Origin: Kondoa malvinella
Taxonomy: Eukaryota > Basidiomycota > Agaricostilbomycetes > Agaricostilbales > Kondoaceae
Length of the DNA stretch: 64,000 bases
Assembly (NCBI GenBank): GCA_039545315.1
Contig: BCIM01000007.1
Location: 212,745-276,744, forward strand
Reading direction: 5' to 3'
In this document: positions 36,432 to 48,700 of the stretch, one piece after another
Layout of the letters: every line of letters begins with the position of its first letter
Numbering within the stretch: the stretch's first letter is position 1
Program-made: the position numbers and the translations under genes
Notes under the pieces: generated by a model
Told to the model about the DNA's origin: nothing
Database searches by the model: none
Seen by the model: only the letters and a program-made list of their open reading frames with translations

Positions 36432-39394
36432 TTACAGTCCTACCCAGCTAGATCTTCCTTGCGGACTGCACACTCTCATCAGATTAATTCCAAGACTCGA
36501 GGAGGTGAACTCACTTATGCAATCTCGTCATCCCAATCTTGATCCGCTGCTGCTTCGACATAGCTTCTTGCTGCTGCTGTTCCAGACTAAACGGCTCGTT
36601 CGGATTCCTGTTCAACGCCGGGCTGGGCGCAGAAGCAAACGCATCTCCCCAAGCAGGTGTACCAGGTGTCATAGGTCTTGGGTTCAAATAGGATGTGCTG
36701 CCTGTGCCGTTCATGCTAATAGATGCGGACCCTGGTAGACCAGAGACGGGCAGATAGGCTTCAGCTGACCATTCGAACCAGATTCTTCGCTTGACTGGAT
36801 CAGTCAGTCGCCAGATGTTGACGTCCAGTTCTGATCGTGCTGGCAGGTATAGAGGTTCCTGTCCCAGCATCGGCCCAACACTATAGCGAAACGATGGTGA
36901 CTTACACGTAAGGGGAAGAAGAGCGGAAACCAGGAGAGCATATTCGGGTCACCCGTTTCAGGATGCTACAACAAATCAGCTTGATTCTGTAAGACAGAAG
37001 TAATACTCACTATCGATATCGACACATCACCATACAGTTGCGCCGAAAAGTACCCTCCAAGCCCATGACAAACACTCGCATTCGGTATCCAAAAGCTCAA
37101 TTGGGCGCTTCTGGAATTATGACTGTTTGTCAACGGAAGACCTTGTTCGTCCAAGATCACATCGTTCCTCGGATGCACAAAGTTCCAACAGGCTTGAACT
37201 TTTTCTTTCGGTGCTTCTAAAGGTTGATGTTCTGAGATAATAAGGGCTTGGGAAAACATGACGACATATGGTTGTTCTGCTTTTTCTAAGTCGTTGGCCG
37301 TAGTGACTTGTTCGTGGAGTTTTGCGGAAGTAAGAGGTGCGAGGAAAGCAGTGTAAGAGTAAGGTATTGATATACCACCTGGCTTGAGAAGTCGAGGAAT
37401 GATGCCGTCTAGACATTCTGGCGAGAGCTCGTTGTCGCCGAAAGAACCTAAAAGTTCAGAAACGATAACGTCTGCTAGATTCGGAGGGTGCCATGTCCGC
37501 ATGTCGGTAAAGACCAAATCGACATACGAGCCCCATTCGATCGCTTTTCGTTCTTGCAGCCTATCACACATGTCAGCTTGACAAATCGATGGTGCATCAA
37601 AAGCGCTCACACAACGTAGGCATTCGGGTTCTTCTCAATCGCAGTAATCTTGACTCTCTTCCCACCGGCTCTTTTAGCCGCTTTCAGGCATCCAGCAACT
37701 AGCGGTCCTCTTCCTGCACCAGCGACAAAGATCTCTACAGGACCAGATTGAATGGGCGGCATGTCCATCAGCGCTTGGTAGACTGCTTCTTCATATTGCT
37801 GGTACTTGATCGGGTCCTTTTCGAACCCTTCGTATGTATCAGATTCTAGGTTGTCCATCAAGGGCTGATCAACAGTCGACTTCTTAGCAAAGAGTATGCA
37901 AAAGAATGCAGCTGACGAACCTGTAGCGGCGCTTGTAAATAGTCCAGATAGCCTCCTGCATACTGCTCTACAGGCGTAGGTGGTGGCATCTTGCGTTCCA
38001 AAAAGCGAATACTGCGAACAGCAAAGCTTACTAAGACCATCCTGGATTACCATGCTGACACTCACTATTGCGCATAAGCCTCCTGCCCACCATTGGCATG
38101 CAGGCCGACTTGCGTCCCGCTCAAAATCACACTCGGCTTGTACTTGAAGACACTCTTCAAGAACGCTTGTAAGCTCTTTGACAAGACAGGGTAGCCTTTC
38201 GCATTTGGTATAAAAGCAGTAGCGGGCAGCCAGACTGCTTTGATACTTTCCGCTTGCCAGCGTTGAAGTTGCAGTGGACTGGGAGGGATAGGGTAAGTGA
38301 GATCGAGGCAGACGTGCAGGCGGTTCGAGTAGGAACAATGTTGTCGGATAAAGTTCCAGGTGTCCCAAGGTGATGAAGCAGATTCTTCTAAGAGAGAGCT
38401 AGGATGAGAGGTCGAGGCTACTGATGGACTGTTGGGTAGAGGAGAGGAGATTGGTATCCGTATCGCGATCTAGTGATGTATGAGACTTGAGCGAGATCAA
38501 GAAGAATACTACCTACATGCATGTACGAGCAAGACGTTAGTGCAGCGTTCACAGAGCGAGCGTAGTCGGCGATGTGAGCTGGATTCCTCGGCATTGGCAG
38601 TATCAGCGACGAGATGTGCAAGTGCGATGCATATGCCACTTCTTGTTTGAGTGCCTGCATACCTAGTAAGACTAGGTGAATCTAAGACAAAGCGGCAGCC
38701 TCACAATTTCGCTGTCGAATCTGATGCCTTCGACTTCTGAATCCAGCTCAAGCCATTCTGAAGCTAGAGCCACGAGCAACCTCGTTTCATCTATCGATCA
38801 TCGACTCGAAATGGGCTCCACAGCTAAGAAGAGAGAATGGAACAAACCTGATCTCGTCACATTGACTTCACCTCGACTAAAACCACCTCCAGACCGCCAT
38901 CGTTCAGCCTCGTACGCACTAGCCGCAGCGTTCCCTTGCTTCTTCTGACTAGCCATACCATCATAAGGCTCTTCTGCCAAACACATGCGTTCCCATCTAT
39001 CCTTCCACCTGGCGTTGGTCAGAGGCAGACACACGAGGTCATAATCTCTCTTGAGCTCTGTTGTGTCGTGCACTAGTTTCTGAATGGGCGTAAAGGTCGT
39101 CAAGACAGGAGGACCATAGCCTGCGCCGCCTAGGGTAGGTGTAGCAGGTTGACCATTGGCAGGATTCGAGTACGAGGAGCCAGGATTGATGGCGGATTGC
39201 GGATAGTGCAAAGCTAGAGGTATTCGATCTTTTTGCGTTTGCTGTTGGGCTTGTTGGGCTTGCATGGCTTGCATGGCTATCGCGGCTGCAGAGGCTGCCA
39301 TGCTTGAAGGGTGTTGCATGCTGGAACTCGCAGCGGAATGCAAGCTGTCGTTCGTCCCAGACATGATGGACTGCCTTGATTGCTGCTCTGACAT
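36432..39394 (-). CDS. Type II protein arginine methyltransferase PRMT5 (Skb1/Hsl7)
   Basis: It makes symmetric dimethylarginine on Sm proteins and histones and acts in cell-cycle control (Hsl7/Skb1). The N-terminus ([20 protein letters not shown]) is Ser/Gln/Ala-rich, followed by the TIM-barrel part ([20 protein letters not shown]). The methyltransferase domain shows [20 protein letters not shown], motif [19 protein letters not shown], and the double-E substrate loop [20 protein letters not shown]. The C-terminal beta-barrel contains [13 protein letters not shown], then a low-complexity insert ([20 protein letters not shown]). The last intron (GTGAGT donor at the codon of RLHN) must be removed to give the conserved end [13 protein letters not shown] at 36432. 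Without it the frame stops at 36511, losing these residues. Confidence 0.92.
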
Positions 39395-40305
39395 GCACTC
39401 CTGTTGCTGTTCTCACGCGTCGCTGTCCGAGTTCTAGACGCGATCAATCACAAAAGGCAAATTCCCATGTCTCGGCTTGGCGCGCGTATACGACTTTCAG
39501 GATCCGCTTCAAGTATCCTGAAGTGCTCATAAAGAGATTTGTGCAACAAAGCCAGAGCAAAGGAGCGTCGAATTTCGGCTCAAATTCTGTCGAAGCTATC
39601 GTGCTGCTCTCGACCTGATTCCTCCTTTTCTGCCCTCCCTGTCACTTTTCATTCTGTTCTGGCATTCTTTTCTTCGGCGCTCCTCGTCGGGAGATGTGTA
39701 CGACATACTCAGCCAGACGATGTATTGAGTACTTCGTGAGATGGGGGCATACCAATGGACCTACAGGCCGTATTCTGCGAGACAGGCGTCTCTAGTAGCA
39801 GTATCATCGAACCACAAGATATGATAGCTTATGGACATGCATCCGTTGGGCTGCAGGTCGAGCATGCCTGAGATATTGCGGATGATAGCAATTCTAGGCT
39901 GAGTCATTTCACGATAGTATTGCTGATTCGTGCTGGTAGGGAGAAAGCATTAACGTCTTGAGCAGGCGGGCAACCCGCAGCGATACGAAGCAAAGGAAAC
40001 AATTAGCAGACTAGCGATTATCGTCAAAGAACAAGGAGAGCCTTTGAGCTTGGAATAAGCGCTTCACAGACAAGCGAAGAGACGATAGCAACAGACAGGT
40101 GGATGACAGGCTCAAGGGCAGGTGACCCATCTTGTACAGCCAAACAACACCGCAAGATGAATGTATAGCTCGACAGAGTAACAGATCAAGGCAGGGACGC
40201 AGAGTGAGACATTAGTGCATCAGCTTGAGCAACTCCATGATATCGCGGTTTTGAACAAATCGCACATTCCCCGCATTTCGAAAGGTCGACCAAGAACCGC
40301 GAAAG
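39395..40305. promoter_or_regulatory. Divergent intergenic region between PRMT5 and the six-exon small gene
   Basis: About 900 bp with short, unconvincing reading frames only. Expected to contain two promoters. No RNA gene or repeat recognised. Confidence 0.4.
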
Positions 40306-40775
40306 ATGGCAAAGGTGAGCCTATGACTTGATCGATGCGGTACTCAGCTTATGCACACTGCAGAACGAAGGCGACGAGAAAGCGCATAACGTCTACACGA
40401 CCGATCATCACCGCGTACGATTTACTAAAAGACATGTGAATTGGATTCCCAAGCTGAATCATCTTTTGTGCAGGACACTCAGAAAGCTGAGGCAGAGGTG
40501 AGTATCGACTTGTGCATTTGTCCTTTCGTGGCTTAGGAGCTGCCGTGTGTCAGGGTGACAAGTTCGGTAACCGCGTAGGCGTACGTGCTCTCCTTATGCT
40601 CTTGTACGTCCGGCTGATTTCTCAATAGTATGACAAAGGCTCTGGAATGGGCGAGGACAAGGAACCTGTAAGACCACTTTGAAGGAAGCGTTTCCATTTC
40701 TGATCAGCTCTGGATGATCAGCAAAAGCCATTAGAGAAGGATGGAGAGCCCAAAGATCGCCTGTCCAAGTTGTGA
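40306..40775 (+). CDS. Small hydrophilic 74-aa protein encoded by six tiny exons
   Basis: Unrecognised, but the gene structure is striking. Exons 40306-40314, 40364-40435, 40474-40497, 40554-40580, 40629-40667 and 40722-40775 are each a multiple of three (9, 72, 24, 27, 39, 54 nt). Every intron is phase 0, with donors GTGAGC, GTGAAT, GTGAGT, GTACGT, GTAAGA and acceptors CTGCAG, GTGCAG, GTGTCAG, AATAG, ATCAG. Joined, they read MAKNEGDEKAHNVYTTDHHR and continue VRFTKRHDTQKAEAEGD to an end DGEPKDRLSKL. The product is highly charged, Gly/Lys/Asp/Glu-rich, lacks Cys and Trp and any hydrophobic segment, and is probably disordered. The start context (GAAAGATGGC) is good. Because each exon is small, simple open-frame searches miss it. 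Alternative acceptors for exon 6 exist 14 nt apart; only the second keeps frame. Confidence 0.65.
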
Positions 40776-41148
40776 TTGCTTTCGGACGTTGTATTGCGAT
40801 ACCGGGTTTGTGAATATATGCATCTGTGTGCTTTGCGAGATCTTCTTTTTGAGTTAGACATGAGCGTCATGCTTCGTTTAGTATGCTTGACCCATCATTT
40901 CGTTGCTGTCGGAGCCCGAGCTGCACTGGTACAGGGCGATTCAAGCAGAACTGGCCTGCAGCAATGATCGTATGAAGCGTGATAAACTCATTCTCGGCGG
41001 AGATACAGACAGATGGATACAGGCATCATAGCAAACATAGAAGAGGACCAGAAAGGACGCGTGCCAGCAGATGAAATGCAATTGCGCCCAGAACATTTCA
41101 TGACGAGTTTGCATTGCTCATCCTTTCGCCCTGAACGATAGAGAAATC
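40776..41148. other. Intergenic region between two plus-strand genes
   Basis: Contains the 3' UTR of the small gene and the promoter of the methyltransferase gene. A 63-codon open frame directly after the stop codon (40776-40967) has no protein-like features I can defend. Confidence 0.4.
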
Positions 41149-42185
41149 ATGCGCGAACGAACAGATGCAAGCGAATATAGCACATGGAACAAGAAGAGCA
41201 GAGCAGGCAACAGGCAAACGGAAGCCATCCAAAAGCGAAAACCAGCAGCCAAAGAAAAGTCGGCAACAGCGATAACAGGCCTGTCGAACGCAGAGATCCA
41301 GCTGTTAGGCATCTGCAAAGACTTGACAGCAGATACTGTTGCACGATCAGAATTCCAAAGCGAGCTCCAACAAGTCAAAGCGTCGTTGTACGCTCGAAAG
41401 TATGAAGAAGCATTTTCGACTTCTGAAAGATTGCAAGCGTACTTCGCTCGTTGGGTTCCTGCTCGAGCGCTCATCTATCGTCGACTCTTTCTTGACAAGA
41501 TTGGACCGCATCTCTCGTTTGATGGAGATTTATCGTTTGTCTGTTTTGGCGCTGGACCAGGATCAGAATTGTTGGCGCTCGCTAGTCTGGCACTCTCTTT
41601 ACCTTCTGCGGCCTATCAAGTCACGCAATTGGATGTGGTCGATTGGTCCGTCGCGACGCAAGGCATTCTACCAGCTATGAACACACCAAACATCACTCTG
41701 AATGATCTTGTCATCGACGCTCTGGGTGATCAGGAAGTGCTTAGTGAAGCTCTATCCCAAGCATTGGTCGCAGGGCGGAAAGCTCCTTGCATATTCACTG
41801 TCAGTACCTTTCGCTTCATCCCCGAGTCATCCGCTCAGACTTTAGACAGATCCTCTTCACCATCTCTGAACTCTTCATTCAATCACGCGCAAAAACAATC
41901 ACGCTCCTCAGTCTACTCAGTTCAACAGCAATCAAAGGCGACTTGTTGCTTATAGTCGAAAGCGCCGAATTATCATCAATACCAGTAGGCAAAGATGGGC
42001 GTTTGTATCCACTTGGCTTCTTGCTGGATCATTCGTTAGGGATGGCCGATGATGAAAAGGGTGGATGGGAGGTGTTGGAAAGTACGGATTCAGAGTGGTT
42101 TCGGATTGATGCAAAAGCGGCCGACCTTTATCCGCTCAAGTTGGAGAACAGTCGGGTATTGATTCGGTTGTTTAGGAAGATGTGA
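41149..42185 (+). CDS. Putative 25S rRNA methyltransferase, Bmt6-like
   Basis: S-adenosylmethionine-dependent methyltransferase most like Bmt6, which methylates a uridine of 25S rRNA in the nucleolus. Two exons (41149-41799, 41850-42185) give 328 residues. A basic N-terminus (QKRKPAAKEKSATAITGLSN) precedes a helical region (SLYARKYEEAFSTSERLQAY, ARWVPARALIYRRLF). Motif I is FVCFGAGPGSELLALASLAL, and an acidic post-I strand is VTQLDVVDWS. After the intron come ILFTISELFIQSRAKTITLL, GDLLLIVESAELSSI and a C-terminus with ADLYPLKLENSRVLIRLFRK. The FGAGPGSE motif and preceding helix layout are those of the Bmt6/Methyltransf_34 group. The exact target base is an inference from the family. Confidence 0.7.
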
Positions 42186-42775
42186 GAGGATGGGAAGAGT
42201 GGGCTGTAACGAAAAAGGTTAGCTCCTTGTCTTGTTGTTGCGGAATAACGCAGATCCCTTAGTAAATAGTGACCGGATAGCAGCAATTCTTTGAGCATGA
42301 AGGCACAAGCACAAATCGCACTCAAGGAGGACATATTCCGAATGGGCAGACATAAGCATGGCCTCTTCTCAAGACAACCACGGTCTCGCTCCTCGGACAT
42401 TACGACTTGCGGATCAGGAGCGACATTATATGGGTGCTCAATCACTTCAACGGCCTCCAAGCGAGAACGTTTCGATGTGCCGTTCCGACACCTCGAGAGA
42501 GCGCAGCAACAGTGCATTAACCTGATAATTGGCCGAAAGTCGACCAACATCAAAGTCTGCAGCGGCGAAGTCAGACTGCGTCTGTATGCTATCATAGTGT
42601 GCAACAAAGATACAGATTGTTCAGTAAACGGGACGGGCATGACACGATAGATCATAACAATGCAATGAACAGGTATACTAATGATTTCGTTTCGAAAGGA
42701 GTCGATGCCTTCTATAACTGTAAGTGTCTATGTACAAATATGCCTTCTAAACCCTATGCAATTCATCCCATGTTT
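42186..42775. other. Convergent 3' region between methyltransferase and URA2 genes
   Basis: About 590 bp, longer than the other convergent gaps in this window. Both strands have accidental-looking open frames. One small plus frame with a good start context is listed separately. Confidence 0.4.
42358..42525 (+). CDS. Possible 55-aa hydrophilic protein
   Basis: A short open frame with a favourable start context (AAGCATGGCC) reads MASSQDNHGLAPRTLRLADQ and ends RERSNSALT. It is rich in Arg, Ser and Gln and has no recognised domain. It is too short to be convincing alone and may be 3' UTR sequence of the methyltransferase gene. Confidence 0.2.
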   Translation: MASSQDNHGLAPRTLRLADQERHYMGAQSLQRPPSENVSMCRSDTSRERSNSALT

Positions 42776-45700
42776 TCAAAGTCCTTCTCTTCGCGGCAGA
42801 AGCAAAGCTAACAGTGCCATTCTCACAAACAAGCCATACTTCATCTGTTGATCGGATCAGCGCATTCACGAATCGGGTATGAAGGTACTTACCTGGCGGA
42901 AATAGGCTGCTCTGCTGTCAAAGTCCACTTCTGGATCAATCTCGGCATTGCGAGGCAGAGGGTGAAGGATAGCCATATGTGGGCGAGCTTTCGCTAAAAG
43001 ATCGTTGTTGACAATATAGGCGTCCTTGACCGATTCGTATTCCGCCTGAGACGCGAAGCGTTCTTGCTGTACTCTTGTAACGTAGAGCACGTCCGATTTG
43101 CCAATAACGCTTTCCAGGTCTGTCGAGACGTTGAAAGAGATACCAGCACGACGAAGGTCTGCTTTGACAGAATCGGGCATGCCAAGCGAAGGAGGCGCAA
43201 TGAAGTTGAATGTGACCGAGTAGAGAGAAAGGACGCGGACCAAGCTATGAACAGTGCGGCCATTCTTCAAGTCACCGACCACTGCAAGACCGAGTCAGCG
43301 TTCCGCGCACAAGAGAAGGGAAGAGCGCTTACTAGTGACTGTCAAGCCATTGACTGTACCTAACTCTTCCCTGATGGTGTATACATCCAGCATAGCCTGG
43401 GTCGGATGTTCACCAGTTCCATCACCAGCGTTGACAATTGGAACAGGCGAGAATTTAGCTGCCAGCTGAGAGCTACCAACGTCGGGATGGCGCAAGACGA
43501 TAGCATCGGAATAGCAAGCGACTGTTCGAATGGTGTCCGACAGTGTTTCGCCTTTGGTTATCGAAGACTGGTTGACCGGTACTGAAGCGACGCGACCTCC
43601 TAAGCGCAACATGGCTGCTTCGAAAGAGGTTGATGTTCGGGTAGATGGTTCGAAGAAGAGGGTACATAAGACATGACCGTCAAGCAGGCTAATGGCGCTG
43701 TTGCGTTCGACTTGTACTCGCATCTCGTTGGCGATACTGAACAAGACGTGTAGATCTTCTCTGGTGTATTGCTTGACAGATAGAACATGCCGCCGCGCGA
43801 AAGAGAGTTCCACCGGGAAAGAAGATAGGCTTGTAGCCAAAGTCTGCGATGCTGGTACTGAGAGCGACATAGGACTGGGTTGCAGGCGATTGGTGGCTGG
43901 GAATTCCGAAGCCCCTCGCAGTGTAGGCGATTTGGTGATCTGAGATGCGAAACTGCTGTCTTTCGGTGATTTCGGTGCATGGAAGCTGTTTGAATAGGTC
44001 GACTGCAGGGATGGTCGTGTGCCTGTGACCGAAAATCTGGCAGACTTCTTCCGGGGAATTGTTTGAACACCAAAGTTGCCAAGGTCGACAGCTGATCCCG
44101 GTCGAGTCACTGTCTTGCCGTCCAAATAGGTCGTCTCGCCTCGCACAACAACGCGGTGTACTGAGCCTGTAAGTATTTGATGTGCCAAAGGAGACCATTG
44201 AGACTGCTCCGACAATGCTGCCGACCGGTCTGCCTCGATGTCAACATGGGTGTCCATCTGGTCCGCAAGGTCGAAGATTGTGCGAGGGTTATCGGCGAGC
44301 CGAGCAACAATGTCAGCGATAGTAAGCCGACCATCAGCGACAGCCGAAAGTAAGAGCGGAAGTGCTTCTTCAAATCCAGCAGCAGCATTGTAAGGGCGGC
44401 CAAGATCGCGAGCCAATTCATAGGGAACGCTGCCGATGGAGAAGGCGTCGATGATGGGCATGTTCTGCCATAGCGCCTTTACATCCACATTAGTTGGTAG
44501 GCAGACTGCTCCAGGGAAATCATCTTGAGTGAAGAAAAGTGAATAGATGGCGACATCGCAGGTCACTTTCAGGTTTCGAGCTTTGACCAAAGCGATGAGT
44601 TCGATGTCCTCTTTGGTCGATACACCAGTAACATGGATCGAGCGGTTGTGAAGGTTGGCCAAGAGAAGGATAGATGCCAGCTCTGTCTTCTTAGCGTCCG
44701 TCAACAGAGGTCGGTCTGCTGGCCAGGATTCGAAATGGGCGGCGACAGAGGCGACATTGATAGCAGTGCCTGAGACGCTATGATATGGCACAAGCAACGC
44801 TTGAGCTGTGATGTCGATAGCGGACGCCAGTTCTTCGACATTGCTGTCGGTCGCAGCAACGGACAATGCGAAGTCGCAGGAGCTTGACTTGTTGGCGTTC
44901 GTCTGGGAAGTGCGAAACTTGGCAGCGTCGGTAACACCCATGCTGCTCAGCTGGACAGCGGTGAATCCACCTCTGAGAGCGGCGTTTGTAGCGTCAGCAA
45001 TGTCCTGGCTATTGCTTTCGGCCAGTCCGGGAACGAAAGCGTTGAGCGCTATCAAGCCAGGCAGAGTCACGGTGCGATGCGAGCTCTTGCAGTCCACAGC
45101 ATCGACAGCGAAGTTTGGCTTTCGGACCAAAGCTTCAATAAAGAGTTTTGCACATTTGACGTTCGTAATCAGAGGAACGGCGAAGTCAACAGCCATTCGA
45201 CGAGACCGGTAGCCCTTGCTCATGTAGCTCGCGGGTCGACGGAAGCGATTCTTTGACCTGCGCGAAATAGCTTAGACAAATCGCAAAGATTTTGTTACGG
45301 ACTTACGGCAGATTGATGTACAGGTCAATCATGTTGTTGGCGATATGCTGATTAAGGGAATACTCGAGCTTTTGACGATCTGCGCCAGCTACATCTTCAT
45401 CCACCAATGCTTCGACTACAACAACATATTAGTGAAGAGACTCTGGGCGATACTTTCAAACTTACGGTATTTGACAGGGATGCCATGCTCTTGGATGAAA
45501 TCAGAAGTACCAGCTGTCGCAAAGAGCTTGTAGCCTAGTCGGTGTAGATTGTGGATTGAGGGAAGCATTTCCAACTTTTCCTTGTAGGAACCGATGGAGA
45601 AAAGGATGTTCTTCTTGGGTATAGAGATGCCGCTCGAAAGCAATGCTTTGAGGTATGCTTCGTAGCGATCCTTGCCAAAGCATGCAACTTCTCCAGTTGA

Positions 45701-48700
45701 AGCCATCTCGACTCCCAGAACTGGATCTGCTCCAGCCAAGCGGCTGAAACTGAATTGCGGCACCTTGACACCGACGTAGTTTTCCGGCATTGTGTGCGGA
45801 GGGTAGGGCACGACTGGGAAACCGAGCATGACGTCGGTAGCCATTGTAATGGCATCGATACCAGTGACTTTTGAAACGAATGGGTAAGACCTGGCAGCTC
45901 GCAAGTTGCACTCGATAACTTTGATTTCGTTGTTCTTGGCCATGAACTGGATATTGAGAGGTCCGGTCACATTCAGGGCGTTTGCAATCTTCTGGGTTGC
46001 TACTTCGATTCGGCTGATCGTCTCTGGGTCCAAATCTTGAGGTGGAAGAATGAGTGTTGCATCACCAGAATGGACACCAGCGTTCTCAACATGCTCGGAG
46101 ATGTAGTGCATGACCAGCTTGCCGTTCTTAGCAATGGCGTCCATCTCAATCTCCTTTGCCTCTTCGATGTACTTCGTGATGACAACTGGATGATCTCGCG
46201 AGACATCTGCTGCCTGTGAGAGGTAGTCGTCTAGGTCGTCGGCCGAGTAGACAACATTCATGGCTGCACCAGACAGCACATAGGAAGGTCGAACAAGCAC
46301 AGGGTAGCCAACTTTGTCACAGAAGACATGCGCATCCTTCATATCGGTCAATTCTTTCCATAAAGGCTGGTCTACGTGAATGCGGTCCAGCATACGAGAG
46401 AACTTGTATCGGTTCTCTGCAGTGTCAATCATTTCTGGCGAGGTGCCGAGTATTTTGACGTTTTGACGATGCAGAGGCAGAGCAATGTTGTTTGGTGTTT
46501 GTCCACCGACCGAGATGATGACACCAGCTGATCGCTCGAGCTCGTAGATGTCCAAGATGGTCTCCAGAGTGATTGTCTCGAAGTAAAGACGGTCGGCCTC
46601 ATCGTAATCTGTACTGACGGTCTCTGGATTGTAGTTGACCATGATTGTCTTCAAGCCTCTTTCACGCAGAGTTCGAATGCATCTGACGGCACACCAATCG
46701 AACTCGACTGAGGATCCAATGCGGTAGACGCCAGAGCCAAGAACCATGACACCGTGATCCTCGAAGTCCACGTCGTTTTCGGCAGCGTTGTAGGTTGTGT
46801 AGAGGTAATTGGTGAAGCAAGGGAATTCTGCAGCGACAGTATCGATTTGCTTCGTGAAGGGGAAGATTCCATATTCTTGTCTGACTCTTCGGACAGCCAG
46901 CTCATTGGAGTGCAGAAGCGCAGCCAATTGCTTGTCAGAGAAGCCCATTTGCTTTGCATGTGAGACAAGCTGAGATGGAATGGTACCCGCGTTGTAGCGC
47001 CTGAACAAGACCATTCAGATGATAGCCCACGTCAGAAACGCTGGCACTTACGAAACGATTCCCTCTAGATCGATAATATGCATGAGCTTGTTCAGGAACC
47101 ACTTGTCGATCTTAGTAAGCTGCCAGATCTTGTCAACGGTGTAGCCTGATTTCATTGCGTTTGCGATAGCAAAGATGCGCTTGTCGGATGGGTTTGCCAA
47201 TTCGTGGTCAATGTCGTCAGCATAGTCATTCTACTCTGCGATTAGCCAAAAGCAAAGCTCCATCAGCAGGTGCGTACCCCTCCGAAACCAGCGAACTGCG
47301 GATCGATAGCTCTGATAGCTTTTTGAATGGTCTCTTCGAAGTTTCGACCGATAGCCATGACTTCGCCGACACTCTTCATGCTGCTGCTCAAAGCAGTACT
47401 GACTCTTTGGAACTTCTTGAGATCCCAGCGAGGGATCTTGATCACCACATAGTCCAGACTTGGCTCGAAGCAGGCGGAAGTCTTCTTGGTGACAGAATTG
47501 CGAATCTCGTTTAGGGGAACACCTAGACCGAGCTTGGCAGCGATGAAGGCCAGAGGGTATCCAGTCGCTTTTGAAGCGAGGGCGGAAGAACGAGACAGCC
47601 TTGCATTGACTTCGATGATGCAGTATTCTTGCGAATCTGGATTGAGTGCATACTGAATGTTGCATTCACCAACGACACCAAGGTGACGAATGACGTTGAC
47701 TGCAGTCGTTCGGAGCATGTTGTAGTCGGCATCTGAAAGCGTTTGCGATGGTGCGACAACGATAGAATCACCAGTATGAATGCCCAGAGGATCAAAGTTC
47801 TAGCGTAATTAATCAATATTCGGCAGCAGCTAACGATTAGCAAACTCACCTCCATGTTGCAGACAGTGATACAGTTGTCTCTGCAATCACGGACAACTTC
47901 GTACTCGATCTCCTTCCAGCCCTTCATGCTCTTCTCGATCAGAACTTGCGGACTTGTAGCGAAAGCCCTTGTACACAATTCAACCAGCTCAGGCGTGTTC
48001 TGCGCAAAACCACTACCCAAACCGCCCAAAGCGAAGGCAGCTCGGACAATGACAGGATAGCCAATAGTCTCAGCGGCTTTGACTGAATCTTCAATGGTAG
48101 TAGCTGAAGCTGATTGTGCGCACTTTTCGCCGATCTCGGACATAGCATTGGCGAACAGCTCTCGATCTTCAGTGGTGATGATGGTCTGAATGGGCGTTCC
48201 GAGTACGCGTACGCCAAGACCTTCGAATTCATCTTTGAGCTTGATACCGACGTTCAAAGCTGTTTGACCACCGAATGTCACGTAGATACCATCTGGTCGC
48301 TCATGCTGGATGACCTTGCGGACAAAATCCGGTGTGACGGGTAAGAAGTAAACCTTGTCTGCTAGACCGGATGAAGTTTGGATAGTTGCAATGTTCGGGT
48401 TGATGAGCTATATCATGTACAATCAGCTCAAAGTCCGACAAAAGAGATAAAAATGTAAGCCTACAATAGTGTAGATGCCTTCTTCTTTCAGCGCCTTGAT
48501 AGCCTGACTACCCGAGTAGTCGAATTCACCAGCCTGACCGATCGACAAGCCTCCACTACCCAAGATCAACACCTTTTTGACATGCACACGTGGATGTTTC
48601 GCTGCGTTCTCTTCTGCCAAACCACCAGGCATCAAAACAGGTACCAGCTTGCCTTCTTTGCGGAAGGTGACAATGTTGTTGATGAAGACGTCAAAGAGGA

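Noticed and set aside
42128..42655. A 175-codon minus-strand open frame between the methyltransferase and URA2 genes
   Set aside because: Overlaps the end of the methyltransferase gene; composition (Cys, Leu, Arg mix) looks non-coding and no splice or domain supports it.
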